From Bryum argenteum (Eukaryota > Streptophyta > Bryopsida > Bryales > Bryaceae): a DNA stretch of 64,000 nucleotides. Made by a program: the position numbers and the translations under genes. The stretch is taken from contig CM073325.1 of the NCBI GenBank assembly GCA_037043015.1, positions 3,102,501 through 3,166,500 of the forward strand. Reading direction: 5' to 3'. The notes beneath the pieces are model-generated. The model did not search any database and was not told the DNA's origin. It saw only the letters and a program-made list of their open reading frames with translations. Positions 14,101-25,700 of this stretch are shown one piece after another (position 1 is the first letter of the stretch; every line of letters starts with the position of its first letter).

Positions 14101-16506
14101 ATGGCCAGATTAAGTGCCAAAACCGAAAACTATTTCGATGAAGCATACTGGAACAACAGGTACAGTCGAGACTCAGGATCATTCGATTGGTACCAGCACT
14201 ATAGAGAGATTGCTGCTCTCCTCAAGATGTACACTAAACCGTCGGATGAAGTACTCATGGTTGGTTGTGGAAGTGCACGTCAGTGCCTCTCCCTATCCAT
14301 TTCTTTCACTTAAGATTCTCCTTTGATGCAATGCTTGTCTAAAAACTCGTTGTATCTGCAGTCTTATCAGAAGAAATGGTGAAGGATGGTTACCAGAGAA
14401 TCATGAACATTGACATCTCGGATGTTCTCATTAAAGTCATGACTATCAAATACAGTCACATGCCGCAACTTCAATGTACATTCTAAAATCTCATATTACG
14501 CTTCGGTTGTATCCATCACCATCTGTTATAGATAGATACACTAATTGTGCAGATAAGAAAATGGATGTTCGGAACATGACGGAATTCCAAGACAGGTCAT
14601 TCAACTGCGTTTTGGATAAAGGTGCGATTTCTGCTGTGCATTTACTAACTCGACATTTTCTCCTTGTTACCAGCAACCAAACCCTAGATTAACATGTCTA
14701 CGATGCTCTTTTGCAGGCATGCTGGACAACTTGATGGTACGAACTCTAGCATTGCTTTCAAGGTTTTTGTACTTGAATGCACGTCTACCACTTTTTCGTA
14801 CTACTGTGACTATATTTATCTTGAAAGTGGCTTCTTCTTTTCTTGCAACAGGAGTTCAATTTGTTTTTTGTTCTTGTTCTTTCACGTTTTTGTTTTGAAT
14901 TTCCTTCTGGATGTTAACCTGTAGTCATACTGATGTACGAGAAGCTATTACTGCACTTACAGTGTGGAGCTAGTGCCCAAGCATGCGTAGCATCTATGCT
15001 TTCAGAGGTTTACAGGTCTGTATCGCATCTACGATCATTTGCACCCTCAATGACAATGATGAATGTTCACGCCATTATAAAACTCCCTTTTTCGAGCACT
15101 TTGTACTCTTCCCTTTCCACAAATCGTTAGACAAACTGCACATTCGAGGATTCACATACAAGCTTAGTCAAAATTGTGTCAATATAGGTCACGATTTATG
15201 CATCTACAATTACAGCATGAATAATAATATCGGTTCTGTTTTGCAAATCCTGTTGAGGCAGAATGTGAATGAATCTGAGACCGTATGTGTGTACCTGTAG
15301 ACTCTTGAAGCCCGGAGGCATCTACTTCCTGGTAGCACTCTACCCCCCTCAAATTTGTCGCCACTTTACAGTAGAAGCTACCTGTAAGAAAGGATACATT
15401 CATGATTTGACCTAATTAAGCATCCATAACTCAACAATGTTTACCGTTCCTGCACATGCATCCTTCAGTTCCTAATTGAAGCTTTCTCCAGCAATCGGTT
15501 GTACCGAGCGATAGAATGATCGTTTTGGAAGGAAAAAGAACCAACTTCCCGCATGAATGTTTCTCTTGTAGCCACCTCGAATCACATTACTACATGCACA
15601 AACCAAACAATTCGTGCTTCCACTGAATTTTCTAATTACGTACGATGATTGAGATTTTCATCAGTTTTTGAATCATTAGATGAATCCCTCCATATCCAGT
15701 CTTTCGTTTTTGTTTGCACTTACAGATATCCTACGGAGATCCTCGGAGCAGGCTGCCATACTTGAAGACGAAGCAGCTCCCATGGGACAATATCATCTTC
15801 CATGGCATACGTACGTGGAAAACAAACCTCCTCCTTAATCACTTCATATAATCACTATTAAAACACATTCGATAACCTTCTTCTGTTTTTTGAGTGCAGC
15901 TCGAATCAACTCGAGAAGAAGCCATGAAGCATACCCACTTCGGAGCATCACCGAACCCATCATGCTGCAGAAGGACTTGACTTTGGGTCCTTTGTTTAAT
16001 CTTGAAGACCCCGACTTGCATTTTGTCTATGTGTGTATCAAGGTATAATTGATAACACATTTTTTGCTTTAGTGTGATTATTTGCTGATTATGGTGAAAC
16101 CACCTATTGTCGTGCACGTAAGGAAAATTGAGTGAATCTATATACTTGGAAAGAGAAATGAGTGGGTTACTATTTTCCAGGTATGAGGAATAGTAAAAGA
16201 CTTACTTTTCCTATTTTTGTAATTTTTAAAAAAACACACATAATTAAATACAACTTTTAGAAGCAGTAGCTTAAAGGCAGGCACCCTAATTATGTTTGCA
16301 TGAGGTACATGCAAGAGAGGTTAGATCTTTATGAAAGAAAGAATCTTGGGTGCACGCCTTTGGATAGGTGCCCGCTTATAGGTGGTTTCACCATATAGCA
16401 TTTTTGTGCATTTCTGAGTTCTTGCTTGTGTGTGTAGGTGGGTGGTCCTAAGCCTTTTCCAAAGCCTGTAGAAGTGCCTACTCCAATGCTGAGATGTAAA
16501 TGGTAA
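14101..16506 (+). CDS. EEF1AKMT4/METTL13-type SAM-dependent methyltransferase
   Basis: Class I methyltransferase of the family that methylates lysines of elongation factor 1A in animals and fungi; the substrate here is inferred only from the family. Nine exons: 14101-14278, 14362-14475, 14553-14621, 14717-14736 (a 20-nt microexon), 14963-15015, 15301-15331, 15726-15810, 15900-16042 and 16438-16506. All junctions keep phase, giving 253 residues; the human relative EEF1AKMT4 has about 255. Motifs: YFDEAYWNNRY and SFDWYQHY at the N-terminus, SAM-binding VLMVGCGSA (about 51-59), LSEEMVKDGY, the acidic NIDIS (75-79), MDVRNM, the VLDKG-MLDNLM core, MLSEVYRLLKPGGIY and ISYGDPRSR. The C-terminal exon is short and Pro-rich. 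Introns are 69-395 nt. No disabling change was seen. Confidence 0.88.
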
Positions 16507-16848
16507 TATCAATCAATCAAGACAGAAATTTAAAAATTTGTTTTGGAATCCAAAATGGTTGCAAATATCAACAGTCAATTTGAGCAAGGACTGTGAAAAA
16601 ACAGTTGCTTTTTGGACTTCCCACTCCATTGGGGCTCCCCATGCTCATGTGAACAAGATACAATGTGAACACGAAAATGTAAATTGGAGATCTCTGGAGT
16701 ATATAAAGATACTCACATTCTCCTTCGATGTTAAGTATATAACATTAATTAAGGAAAATATAATATTTCCAAGAGGGAGAGGTTTTGTGAGTGAGTATTG
16801 TTTAAACCGATGGAGTTTGAGCAAATTGGCTCGTTGATAAGAATTCTT
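16507..16848. other. Short spacer, no gene seen
   Basis: It lies between the methyltransferase stop and the first TTAA element of the repeat field. An open frame at 16538-16837 has no recognisable domain. Confidence 0.3.
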
Positions 16849-17224
16849 TTAACCCTTAAACGTGCATGGAATCTGGAAGGGGCACTCCAAAATTGGATCA
16901 CAACAACTTCTGGACTTGGGCATCATGAATAGTGGACTTTATGAACTTGGGCATCATGAATGAACCAATCAATGATGAGCTTGCAACCTCCTACCAAGGT
17001 TATGTACAACCCCAACCTACCTACCTACCACAATCCTTTCAAACCACAAAATCACTCATACAAATTGTGATTTAAACAGTAAAATTTCACTTTTGATTGC
17101 ATCCTCCGAAGGTGACCAATTCGACATCAAAACATAAGTGAAAAGTTGAGCGCAATGAGAGCTACAAAGCAAATTATGTTGGGAAAAAAAGCCCCTTGAG
17201 CTTGCTTGGGCGTTTAAGGGTTAA
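16849..17224 (+). mobile_element. TTAA-bounded MITE, full-length copy
   Basis: The 376-bp copy is flanked by TTAA on both sides, with ends CCCTTAAACG and CGTTTAAGGG. It carries the family words AAAATTGGATCAC, CTTGGGCATCAT, ATGATGAGCTTGCAACCTCC, AAATCACTCATACAAATTG and AAGTGAAAAGTTGAG. It has no coding capacity. Confidence 0.82.
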
Positions 17225-19055
17225 GGGGTCTATGTCATTGACAAAGGGGATTCATTACATAACAACTTGAAAACAATGAATCCAATTTGTGTGGTTGGTA
17301 TGTTTCGTGCAAGTGCCCTTGCAAGTGGACCGTCACTTTAATTCGGACTTAAAACTTGTGAAGGGGCTTCTCTCATGCTTCCCCTTTGAATAAGTCAGCT
17401 GCCCACATTTTCAACCTTCTTTCTCACTTATAACATACTCATGTTTTAATGAGATTTGGGAAAGAACACCAATAACCTTGATTTGGTGTCCTAAATTGAC
17501 ATGTTGATGTTTCAATGAGACTAAGGTAGGGGACACCAATAATTTTGAAAAAAGGTGTTCTAGTTTTCAAGAATCTAAGTTAACCCTTAAACGCTCAGCA
17601 TTGTGGAAAACACACCGAAAAGCAAGCCAAAGGGGCTTGCTTGGGCGTTTAAAGGTTAAGGAAACCTCAAAGCACGCATCTCTCCATAAGCATGCAAGCA
17701 AAATTCTCGCTCTTTTGAAAATTTGTTCACCCTATATGCACCTAAAGGCAGGCATCCCTCCTGAATGTATCTCATGTGTTCATGGAGTAGTGTGCATGAT
17801 TATAGGTATGTGTATATTGATCATTTCTAAAATTTGTAGTTATCTTTTTATGTTCTAAAAAATACCGCAAAATATTGAAACTTTGTCTTTTCTTTTTGGC
17901 TAACCATAGGAATGTAGTTGGTAAAATTTTCATGTTAATATATTTGTTGATAGCATTTTCACTTCAAAATGAGAATGTTGAAAATTTCTGACCTTTTTAG
18001 AGTACTAGTATGTTCTGGTCTTACGATCTATGAGGCCTCATGACTTCAAATTTGATCCACATAACCTACAACAAGTATATTACAAGATTGTAGGATTGAG
18101 ATCTGGATAGCTCCCCTTTCTTTTATTTTATGACACTTTGCCAAAAATCATGTTTCAAGGCTCTAGACACCCCTTGTGCATTTAAGGGTTAATGCACAAC
18201 ATTAGATGGTCCTACTATACCAATCTTAAAACATTGAAGAGGAGCGTATTAGAAAAACCACATTGTTCATCTAGTGTTTGTGTGAAATTTTATTGAAAGC
18301 CTAATATTATATACACTTGTAATCAATCCCAAACATATATAAGGATAACTAAAACATCTAAGCTCAACAGAATATATTTTAAAAGCATGTCATAATCTCA
18401 CTTTCACAAACATCTACATAAAGAATGGGATCTTACACTAGAGTTGTCTAAAATGGAGTAGGTTTCATAATTATGGAGCTCTAGTAATCTTCACTCTCAG
18501 TAAGTAATAGATTCCTCACCATGAACTCACTGCAAGCATCATAGGATATCACTTTAGGGCATCTGTTAAGTAGCACCTATATTTCCAACTTTAAAAATTC
18601 TTAACTCATTGTAGAAGAGTTCAAACATGATAATTCTACTTGCTCCAGTTTCCTACTAATTTTCCACATGCACAAAAACTGCTTGCACGTTTTAGGTGCT
18701 CAAAATGGAGCCATTATTGAACACTTTACTTTACATACCTTATCAAATTAGTTGTTCAAATTATAAATCACACATTCCTTTTAAAATCTCTTTTTGTCTG
18801 CTGATAAAAACATTTTTGAAAACTTGTTTATTTTAACAACCTCCTAACAACCATTACAGTACCACTATTAAAATCATGATGTGTTTACCTTTTATTTTCT
18901 GTTTGCATTCTGTTCATAATGATCATGCGAGTTGAATTGAATTATTCAAAAAGTATAGCCTTTACAAATCACAAATTTAAAAAAATGTTTGGCATTTTTA
19001 ATTTAATTTTCAAACTCAGGATTTTCAATACCAAGTAACATAGAGAGATCAATTG
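17225..19055. other. Intergenic repeat field, no gene seen
   Basis: Besides the 80-bp element at 17580-17659, a lone right-end-like word (CATTTAAGGGTTAA) occurs near 18179-18192, probably a truncated TTAA element. No coding segment was recognised. Confidence 0.3.
17580..17659 (+). mobile_element. 80-bp deletion derivative of the TTAA MITE
   Basis: Only 80 bp separate the outer edges of the two TTAA words. The ends CCCTTAAACG and CGTTTAAAGG are kept and the segment AGGGGCTTGCTTGGGCG matches the 3' end of the long copies. Internally deleted copies are normal for non-autonomous DNA elements. Confidence 0.75.
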
Positions 19056-19069
19056 ATCATCAAAAATGC

Positions 19070-19160
19070 CCTCGTCCGGTGGCCATCGGGATATTAGCAT
19101 TACGAACGGACACTTCATTCACGCCGGCCCCTTAGAAAAGACCGGAGTTTCTATCTATCT
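19070..19160 (+). mobile_element. 91-bp retroposon-like insertion with 14-bp target duplication
   Basis: The insertion is flanked by ATCATCAAAAATGC on both sides (19056-19069 and 19161-19174). It begins with GTCCGGTGGCC near its left edge, carries the shared block CATTCACGCCGGCC and GGAGTTTCTATC, and ends in a (CTAT)n tail. A simple-repeat 3' tail and a 12-14 bp target duplication are the marks of LINE-mediated retroposition. Confidence 0.8.
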
Positions 19161-19576
19161 ATCATCAAAAATGCAAAAGTGAGTAGTAGATATTGCACTT
19201 GATCCCACTTAAAACTTTTGGTAAAAGCCCAACCATGTATAAAGTCAAAAGTAAGCGGCAAAAATTATTACATACTCTAAACCCTATATTGTCATACCCC
19301 AAATGATTCACTCCTATAATATCACACCTTCGAAGTATTAATCAACCCTTAAAGATTCTCGGTGCAAAACTATCAAAAGTAACCTTCTTCTACTTGAGAG
19401 GATCAAAATAACAACCCCATCTAAAGAACTGTTTCGAAAATCCCCCCACCGTAGGACTTTTTAATTTAACTTGACATTCTACTCATAATTGAATCTTGAG
19501 TCTTGTGAGACTATAACTATCAAAGTTGGTTTATAGAATTTCTTTTGTGCAAATCCTAGAAAGCCCATTTTGGATA

Positions 19577-20122
19577 TTAACCCTTAAACGCCCAAAATTG
19601 AATCTCAGCATCTTTTGGACTTGGGCATCATGAATAGTGCACTTTTCATAACCCAATCAATGATGAGCTTGCAACCTCCTACAAGGTTATGTACAACCCC
19701 AACCTACATACCTATCACAATCCTTTCAAACCACAAAATCACTCTTACAACTTTGTGATGTAAACTGTAAATTTCCAATTTTTGGATGCATCACAAGAAG
19801 GTGACAAGTTTGACATCAAAATATAAGTGAAAAGTTGAGTATACTAAAGAGCAGATTCAATGAGGGTTCGTTCGGGAAATAATTTCATACTTACTAGCTA
19901 ATATCCTATGGTTTCCTTGTCCAACCGGTTTCATGTGAAACTATCTCGACAATTGTCTCATTTTATACTGAGAATAGAAAATTTCTTGTAATTATCCTGT
20001 GTTTTCAAGAATCAACCAACTAATGGGTTATTTCCATCAGCTGATGATGAACTAGCCTAAGATTTTTCCCCATCATTGAATTCAATCGGAAAAAAGCCCC
20101 TCGAGCTTCCTTGGACGTTTAA
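19577..20122 (+). mobile_element. TTAA MITE carrying an internal insertion
   Basis: The left end TTAACCCTTAAACG and family body match the other copies. After about 19855 a foreign segment of roughly 240 bp follows before the 3' end (AAAAAAGCCCCTCGAGC) resumes at about 20092. Its right end is fused to the next copy at a shared TTAA at 20119-20122. Confidence 0.7.
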
Positions 20123-20488
20123 CCCTTAAACGCCCATGGGGTGTGAAACGGGCAGCCCAAAATTGGATCACAACATCTTTTGGACTTGGGCATCATGAAT
20201 AGTGCACTTTTTGAACAAGGGCATCATGAATGCACCAATCAATGATGAGCTTGCAACCTCCTATAAGGTTATGTACAACCCCAACCTCGCTACCACAATC
20301 CTTTCAAAGCACAAAATCACTCATACAAATTGTGATTTGAATTCTAAAATTTCACTTTTTAAATGCATGAGAAGAAGGTGACCAGTTTGACATCAAAATA
20401 TAAGTGAAAAGTTGAGTACATTGAGAGCTACAAAGAAGATTCTGTTGGAAAAGGACCCCTTGGGTTCACCTTAGACGTTTAAGGGTTA
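20119..20488 (+). mobile_element. TTAA-bounded MITE, full-length copy
   Basis: The 370-bp copy lies directly next to the preceding one. Both ends (CCCTTAAACG and CGTTTAAGGG) and TTAA flanks are intact, and the body matches 16849-17224 and 9505-9855 in order and spacing. Confidence 0.82.
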
Positions 20489-20913
20489 AGGGTTAAACAT
20501 GGACTTAGAAGTAGCCAACTCACCTTATCCCAATTTCTTGGGAATATACCCCCATTGTGACAAAATTATGACATTACAAGGGTGTACTTATTATATTGTT
20601 GCATTTTAGCATGTGCCATCCTACTGTAATGCCACGTAGGTGCATTAGTTGGGCTAATAAGGTACAGATTCCTCTGGAACATTCTTATTTAATTCCGCTC
20701 ATGGACACGTGGATAATTAATTTAAACTGCCACTGTAGCAAAAGATCTTTGCTAAGCAGCCAAGTGGCTGGGAAGACTTGGACTTATTCAAACTTAGACT
20801 TCTGTGTGTGGACAATATGACCTCCAGGCCGACCAAAAACATTATATACTATTTAAAGTACATTTGATGCCCACAAATGACCCTAGAATCAATAATCTGG
20901 AAGAACCCACGGT

Positions 20914-21262
20914 TACACTAAATAGGTAGATTGGTGTTAGATACACTAAATAGGTAGATTAGTGTTAGATACACTAATCTACATAAAGATAGATAAAAAC
21001 TCCAATCCTTTTTCAGGACCGGCGTGATTAGAGTGTCTATTCGTTAAGCCAACGACCTAAAGCCCACCGGACAGAATCTACATAAACATGTTGTAAGTTG
21101 TTATTGTTGGTCAATATTTTTATCCTCCGTATAGGCCAAGATGAAAGATCCTTTCATATTACTGGAATCAATACCTTTGGTAAATTTTTTTAAACAGAAC
21201 TAAAAACTTATAGCATTTTCAAATCCTATAAAAATCTAACACTAATCTACCTATTTAGTGTA
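20914..21262. mobile_element. MITE with TACACTAAAT ends, hosting a nested retroposon
   Basis: The left end is a tandem array of a 28-bp unit (TACACTAAATAGGTAGATT, then GTGTTAGA) at 20914-20941 and 20942-20969 plus a partial third. The right end is the reverse complement of that unit, at about 21235-21262. The inner GATTTGAAAATGCTATAAG and TTTAAAAAAATTTACCAA segments (read in reverse) match the sister copy at 27045-27265. The short retroposon 20988-21074 is inserted inside. Confidence 0.7.
20988..21074 (-). mobile_element. 87-bp retroposon-like insertion with 12-bp target duplication
   Basis: The flanking duplication AATCTACATAAA is exact (20976-20987 and 21075-21086). Read on the minus strand it has the same order as 19070-19160: GTCCGGTGGGC, then ACTCTAATCACGCCGG, then GGAGTTTTTATCTATC. 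The shared block is CACGCCGG and the tail is (TATC)n. Confidence 0.8.
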
Positions 21263-21902
21263 GTTCATTATCAGCCAATGGATTTTACTCTTTAGCCGGT
21301 CGATTCATGAAAATGTGATGAAAAATTTCAAAATAATTTCTATTCTCAGGCAATCGCTAGACTGATTTTATGGAAAAACCGGTTGGACGTGGGAACTGGC
21401 GGATATCAGTCGGTCAGGGTGAAATTTCTTCCGGAACCTAGCTCAGAATGAGTAGATGTTGTGCACTTTTTATAGTCTTAGAAGCTTCGAGCATGCCCAG
21501 GCCGGGCCAAGGAACCACCCATATGGCATGTCGAAGCCGCTTAGAGGTCGGGTCATGTCGACCAGCGGGAGTTTGGCGAGCAGGGCTGCTGAATGATGCT
21601 TCCGACCGCAAGTCGTAGTCGTCTGCTGTGACACATGTGCAAAACATATCGAAACGCTCCACACGTTCTCAACCTTCACGAGAATATTCCACCAATTACC
21701 TTCTGCCGCATGTTGCATCGCCATTGGTTATAAAGAACACTGAAAAGTTAAAGAGGGCACTGGAAAACTTGGTTATCTTGGGGAGCTAGAATTTGAGAAA
21801 CTCCAACTTCATTGGCTGCCGGGTTAGAAGGTTGTTGCAAGGGGTGGGGGTCCCCGCACACCATCCTTGGCTCCCAAGCTCCGAAGGTTGGGCATGTTCT
21901 TA
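21263..21902. other. Spacer, no gene seen
   Basis: Open frames on the minus strand (about 21438-21724) show no known domain. This stretch is more GC-rich than its surroundings, but I cannot assign it. Confidence 0.25.
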
Positions 21903-22408
21903 GAGCATTCCCACCCATTGCGAACTGAACCGAATACTAGATGAATAGTAGTTCAATTCAGGGCGGAAATGCCCCACCAACCGGCAAAACCCCTAAACTG
22001 AACTACTATTCATCCATTTTTCTCAGTGTGACTTGCAAAACCAAGCCCTTTTGCAGGGAAGAAGGCTGACCTGAACTCACAATACGACAATGCTGATTTT
22101 TCCTGCGGAGTTGCTCTCGGCACGGAGCTCTGCGTGCGCTCGTCAACGGTCAGCCCTGTCGCAGAGCGCTACAGTAGCGCTCGGCCGTAGCAGTGGAGTG
22201 CGAAGTGCGTCTCACGTTCCCTTGTCAGAGGACACTCATGCCTGCAAGAACTTTGGATCGGTGAACCCACGTGTGAATTCCCGCATTGATCCCCCAATCA
22301 TGAGTTCATGGGTGGGGCTCCTCCTCCGCCCTCAGTATTCAGGGTGATGAATTTCATTAATTCAGTTGCTGGATTCAGTTCAGGGCGCCCAAATGGGTGG
22401 GCATGCCC
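21903..22408. mobile_element. Tourist/Harbinger-like MITE, 506 bp
   Basis: The ends GAGCATTCCCACCCATT and, in reverse complement, GGGCATGCCCACCCATT form a 17-bp inverted repeat with two mismatches. TTA flanks both sides (21900-21902 and 22409-22411), which fits the 3-bp TTA/TAA target choice of PIF/Harbinger elements. Inner words ACTGAACTACTATTCATCC and its near inverse around 21935-22020 add to the folded structure. There is no transposase. Confidence 0.65.
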
Positions 22409-24924
22409 TTAGTATCTATTAAGGTACATGAAGTCAAATTACAACACTCAAGTAGAGAAACAAGACTTGGATAGGTAGAAGCATTTACACTAATGCAAGA
22501 AGGTAAAGAAGTTTAGGAGCACATTGTAAAAAAAATAAAAAAATAAAAAGATAAAAATAATAATTGAAACCTTTAGAAGATCAACATAATTAGAGGCCAA
22601 TCCATCTTTACTCCATAATCACCAGATATAGGCAAGAAAGTAAATCAAGTACAAAAATATGAATACATCCCCTTTGTTATGATGTTCCTTTTAAATTAGT
22701 CCATAACATTGAAATGACAATTTTCATACGAGGGCACCAATTTAGGAGGAGTAAGAGAGGGTATTGTACTGAAAGAGTCAGAAGAAGTTTGAACAGTCCC
22801 TCCATTTCAGGACGAGCTGCCTGTCACTCATGCACTCAGGGGTCCTCTTTACATTAGAAATGAGAAGCCTCCGCCCATACAGTATTCCACTTGGGCCATG
22901 GCCCATACCTGAGAAGGTAAGGATGGGGAAAGAGTACTACCAGTGTTTCTCAGAGCCTCCATCAGCCAATGGGATTTTTTCTTCAAATTCCCTGGAATTC
23001 TCAATTTGAACCCCCTTGACGGCCATTTTTGATAATTTTGAATTAAAAAATGGAGCTTGGGGCCCCCAAATTATCGTTGAAGCCTACTCCTTGGCATTTT
23101 AAGCCTACACATCGGAAATTTAGGGGCTCTTTACCCCTCCCCCTCCCTTGCCCCCGAGAAACGCTCGAAGCAGTGATTTACAGTGATCCCTTGAGGAACC
23201 ATGGCCTTTAGATGGAGAAGGCCAAAGACTCTCGTGTGGAGCATTTTCTAAAATGAACTGAAATTATAATGAATGATTCAAGGTGGTTTTTTCTACCCAA
23301 TGGATCTCCTAATTTTCAGGTAGGCCCACTTCATTGACGTAGACTTAAGTGCAATCCCAGGATGCCGTCACAATGAGCAATTTTTGTGCGAACAAGGCAA
23401 AAAGTGCTCGCCATGTCATTTTTGGCTCTCTAACTTTCTTCCTCGGACTAAAATTTGACCTCTCAATTCAACGGCTTCTCAATTCCTAGGCCACCCATTG
23501 GTTGAATTCCTTCTCAATTCCTAGGCCACCCATTGGGTGAAACATTCTTCAATTCAAGATAGGATAAAGGAATTCATTATTCTATTGTGTGGTTTCACCT
23601 AAAGTCATGCGCACACTTCATACTTGTGGGTCCTAGGCTAAAAAGGGACCTAGAGAAACTCTTCATCCTACCTTGACTTGGTCCCTTCCCAAAAGCGGGC
23701 TTATTCAACAACTTAACCACTAAATGCTTTAACATTCCTCATACTCTTAAACCATCATTTTGCACTAATCCTACCATTGGAACAAGTTTTAGGCCATAAT
23801 CCAATTAGGGGTTGAGTAACTTATAAGGCACATTATTATGTACGAATGATTAATGAAGTCAGTTATGAGCTACATTGTCCTCATTTCCTCAAATTCTTGT
23901 CCACTTGGCAGGGTGATTCAGAAACTCCAAAACTTGTGTCAGCCTCTTTTGGACGTTGACCACATTGGGGGTTGTCAAACTTCAAAACTTAAAACAAGTG
24001 CCTTTAAATTGGTGAATTCTTTTAAAGCTCAAACTAATGAATGATAGAGGTTGATTGAGGTTTAAGTACATATTGGTTTAGTAGGTCAAATGGACATGTA
24101 GTTGCTAATAAACGTAAAACTGAAAGTGCTTAACCCCTAACTTTCCTTAAAACCCGAAACGGGTTTTGGAGATTCGCGTAGGAGAAAAACTTAGCCAACT
24201 TTGACCATTATAATCTCACAAATGAGGAAGAATGAACGGTTCAAACATGGTATGTGAGAAGAATGTCAAAAGAACTTTGAGATCTTACGGTTGAGTTTTT
24301 CCAATAATGCTTAAATTGAAATTTTTTGAGCTTAATTTAAAGGAAGGTCAAATTTTGTGACTTAGAACATTTTGCAACAAGGAAATTTAGGGGTTAAGAC
24401 TGCAAAATGTGTAATGGGAAATTGGGCAACGAATATCAAGCCTTTGGAGCTCAACACGCATAGAAAGTTGACAAAGGCTGATGTTTGAGAACATTTGAGG
24501 AAGTGCCAAAGTGCCCATCCTTTCAATGTGTACATTTTTTCTTTTGCTTTTTGAACAAGCAAACTTGGAATAATAATTTTTCATTCGCATCACACATTTT
24601 AAAATTGCATAAGGTTGTGAACTCAAAATCTCTATCACATTTTGATTTTGTTACAAACAATAAAGAATTGGAAAAGATAAATACAACGGTGACATTGTAT
24701 GTTGTCTAAAAACAATTTAGCATATGGACATTTAAGGGCTAGGATAGAGTGATCCCAATCTACCCAATATCATGTGGTCATAAACTCCCTCGAAAATCGA
24801 ATTGGCACTTTGCTTAACCCCTAAATTCCCTTGATGTTTTGGGAGCAAGAAGTCTCAAAACTGCCTGTTTTGAGTCCCGTTCACTCTCGGCCATGCGCAT
24901 CAAAATTTTTTACAAATATGAGAA
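22409..24924. other. Repeat-derived spacer, no gene seen
   Basis: It holds an A-rich tract (about 22527-22565), a duplicated CTCAATTCCTAGGCCACCC at about 23474-23532, and at about 24140-24330 an inverted partial copy of the repeat family described at 24925-25235 (its word AGATCTTACGGTTG is the reverse complement of CAACCGTAAGATCT). No gene was recognised. Confidence 0.3.
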
Positions 24925-25235
24925 ATCCAACCGTAAGATCTTGTACCTTACTCGATTTTGATTTGCTGCTGAAAATTTCAGCCATTGGATCTTCTCCATT
25001 TGTGAGATCATAGTGTTCAAAGTTGATGCAAAAGTTTTTTTTGGCTATTGCCCGGGACACATAGTGCAAATGGTGCCAAGGGCAAGTTGAAGTTCGTTAC
25101 CTCAAAAATTTATGGCATATTTTTTTTCAAGTAGGATTCCAAGTTAGCTACCTGCATGCAAAATTTTGGAAACCGATTTGGTGCATTTGAACCTTCATCT
25201 AATTTTTTAGGGAGACCAAGGTCTAGAATGGACAT
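24925..25235 (+). repeat. Dispersed non-coding repeat (CCGTAAGATCTTGTACC family)
   Basis: The same order of words occurs at 28018-28340 and about 55090-55400, with a weaker copy at about 46930-47040: AAGATCTTGTAC, TTTCAGCCATTGGATCTTC, TTTGTGAGAT, TTTGGCTATTGCCCG, GACACATAGTG and GGTCTAGAATGGACATT. No open frame is shared, so this is probably an untranslated part of a larger transposon. Confidence 0.65.
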
Positions 25236-25269
25236 TTCTCAAGGATCGAAGTTCTTCATAACCATAGTC

Positions 25270-25550
25270 CAATTATATGTTTGAACTCAACACCACGGCA
25301 ATCCACCCAACTTTGGTGGGGGGTTCTTGGACCTTGTTCTATGGGTACTTCAAAGCCCTTTGGGGGGATACCATGTCCGGTATCTCTAAGGCACTAGTTT
25401 ATAGATAGGAACTAACATAGTGTTCACCCTGAGAGGGGTTAGTAGTTCCGCCACTGATGTGATGACCTCTGGGCATACATCCAAGAATAGGTCAGATGAA
25501 CACTCTATTCACGCCGGCCTCTAAATAGGTTAGAGTTTCTTTTCTCCTAT
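25270..25550 (+). mobile_element. Longer copy of the CACGCCGG retroposon family
   Basis: The 3' part (CTCTATTCACGCCGGCC, GAGTTTCTTTTCTCC) matches the short retroposons at 19070 and 20988. The 5' part (CCACCCAACTTTGGTG, CTTGGACCTTGTTCTATGG, CTAAGGCACTAG, AGTGTTCACCCT) matches the minus strand of 44775-45085. So the short copies are 5'-truncated members of an element of at least 270 bp. Confidence 0.65.
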
Positions 25551-25615
25551 AAATTCGACAAGACATTTTCTCATCTAAAACTAAGGTTCAAGAAGCCACC
25601 CTATTTTTTCGTATG

Positions 25616-25626
25616 AAAAAAAAAAA

Positions 25627-25663
<37 letters not shown>

Positions 25664-25700
25664 GAAAAGAAAAGAAAAGAAAAGAAAAGAAAGAAAAGAA
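25616..25700. repeat. Poly(A) plus (AAAAG)n microsatellite
   Basis: A pure A run passes directly into about eleven AAAAG units, which looks like an expanded retroposon tail. Confidence 0.95.

Noticed and set aside
22090..22347. 85-codon open frame in GC-rich sequence
   Set aside because: It lies wholly inside the Harbinger-like MITE and is not related to any transposase.
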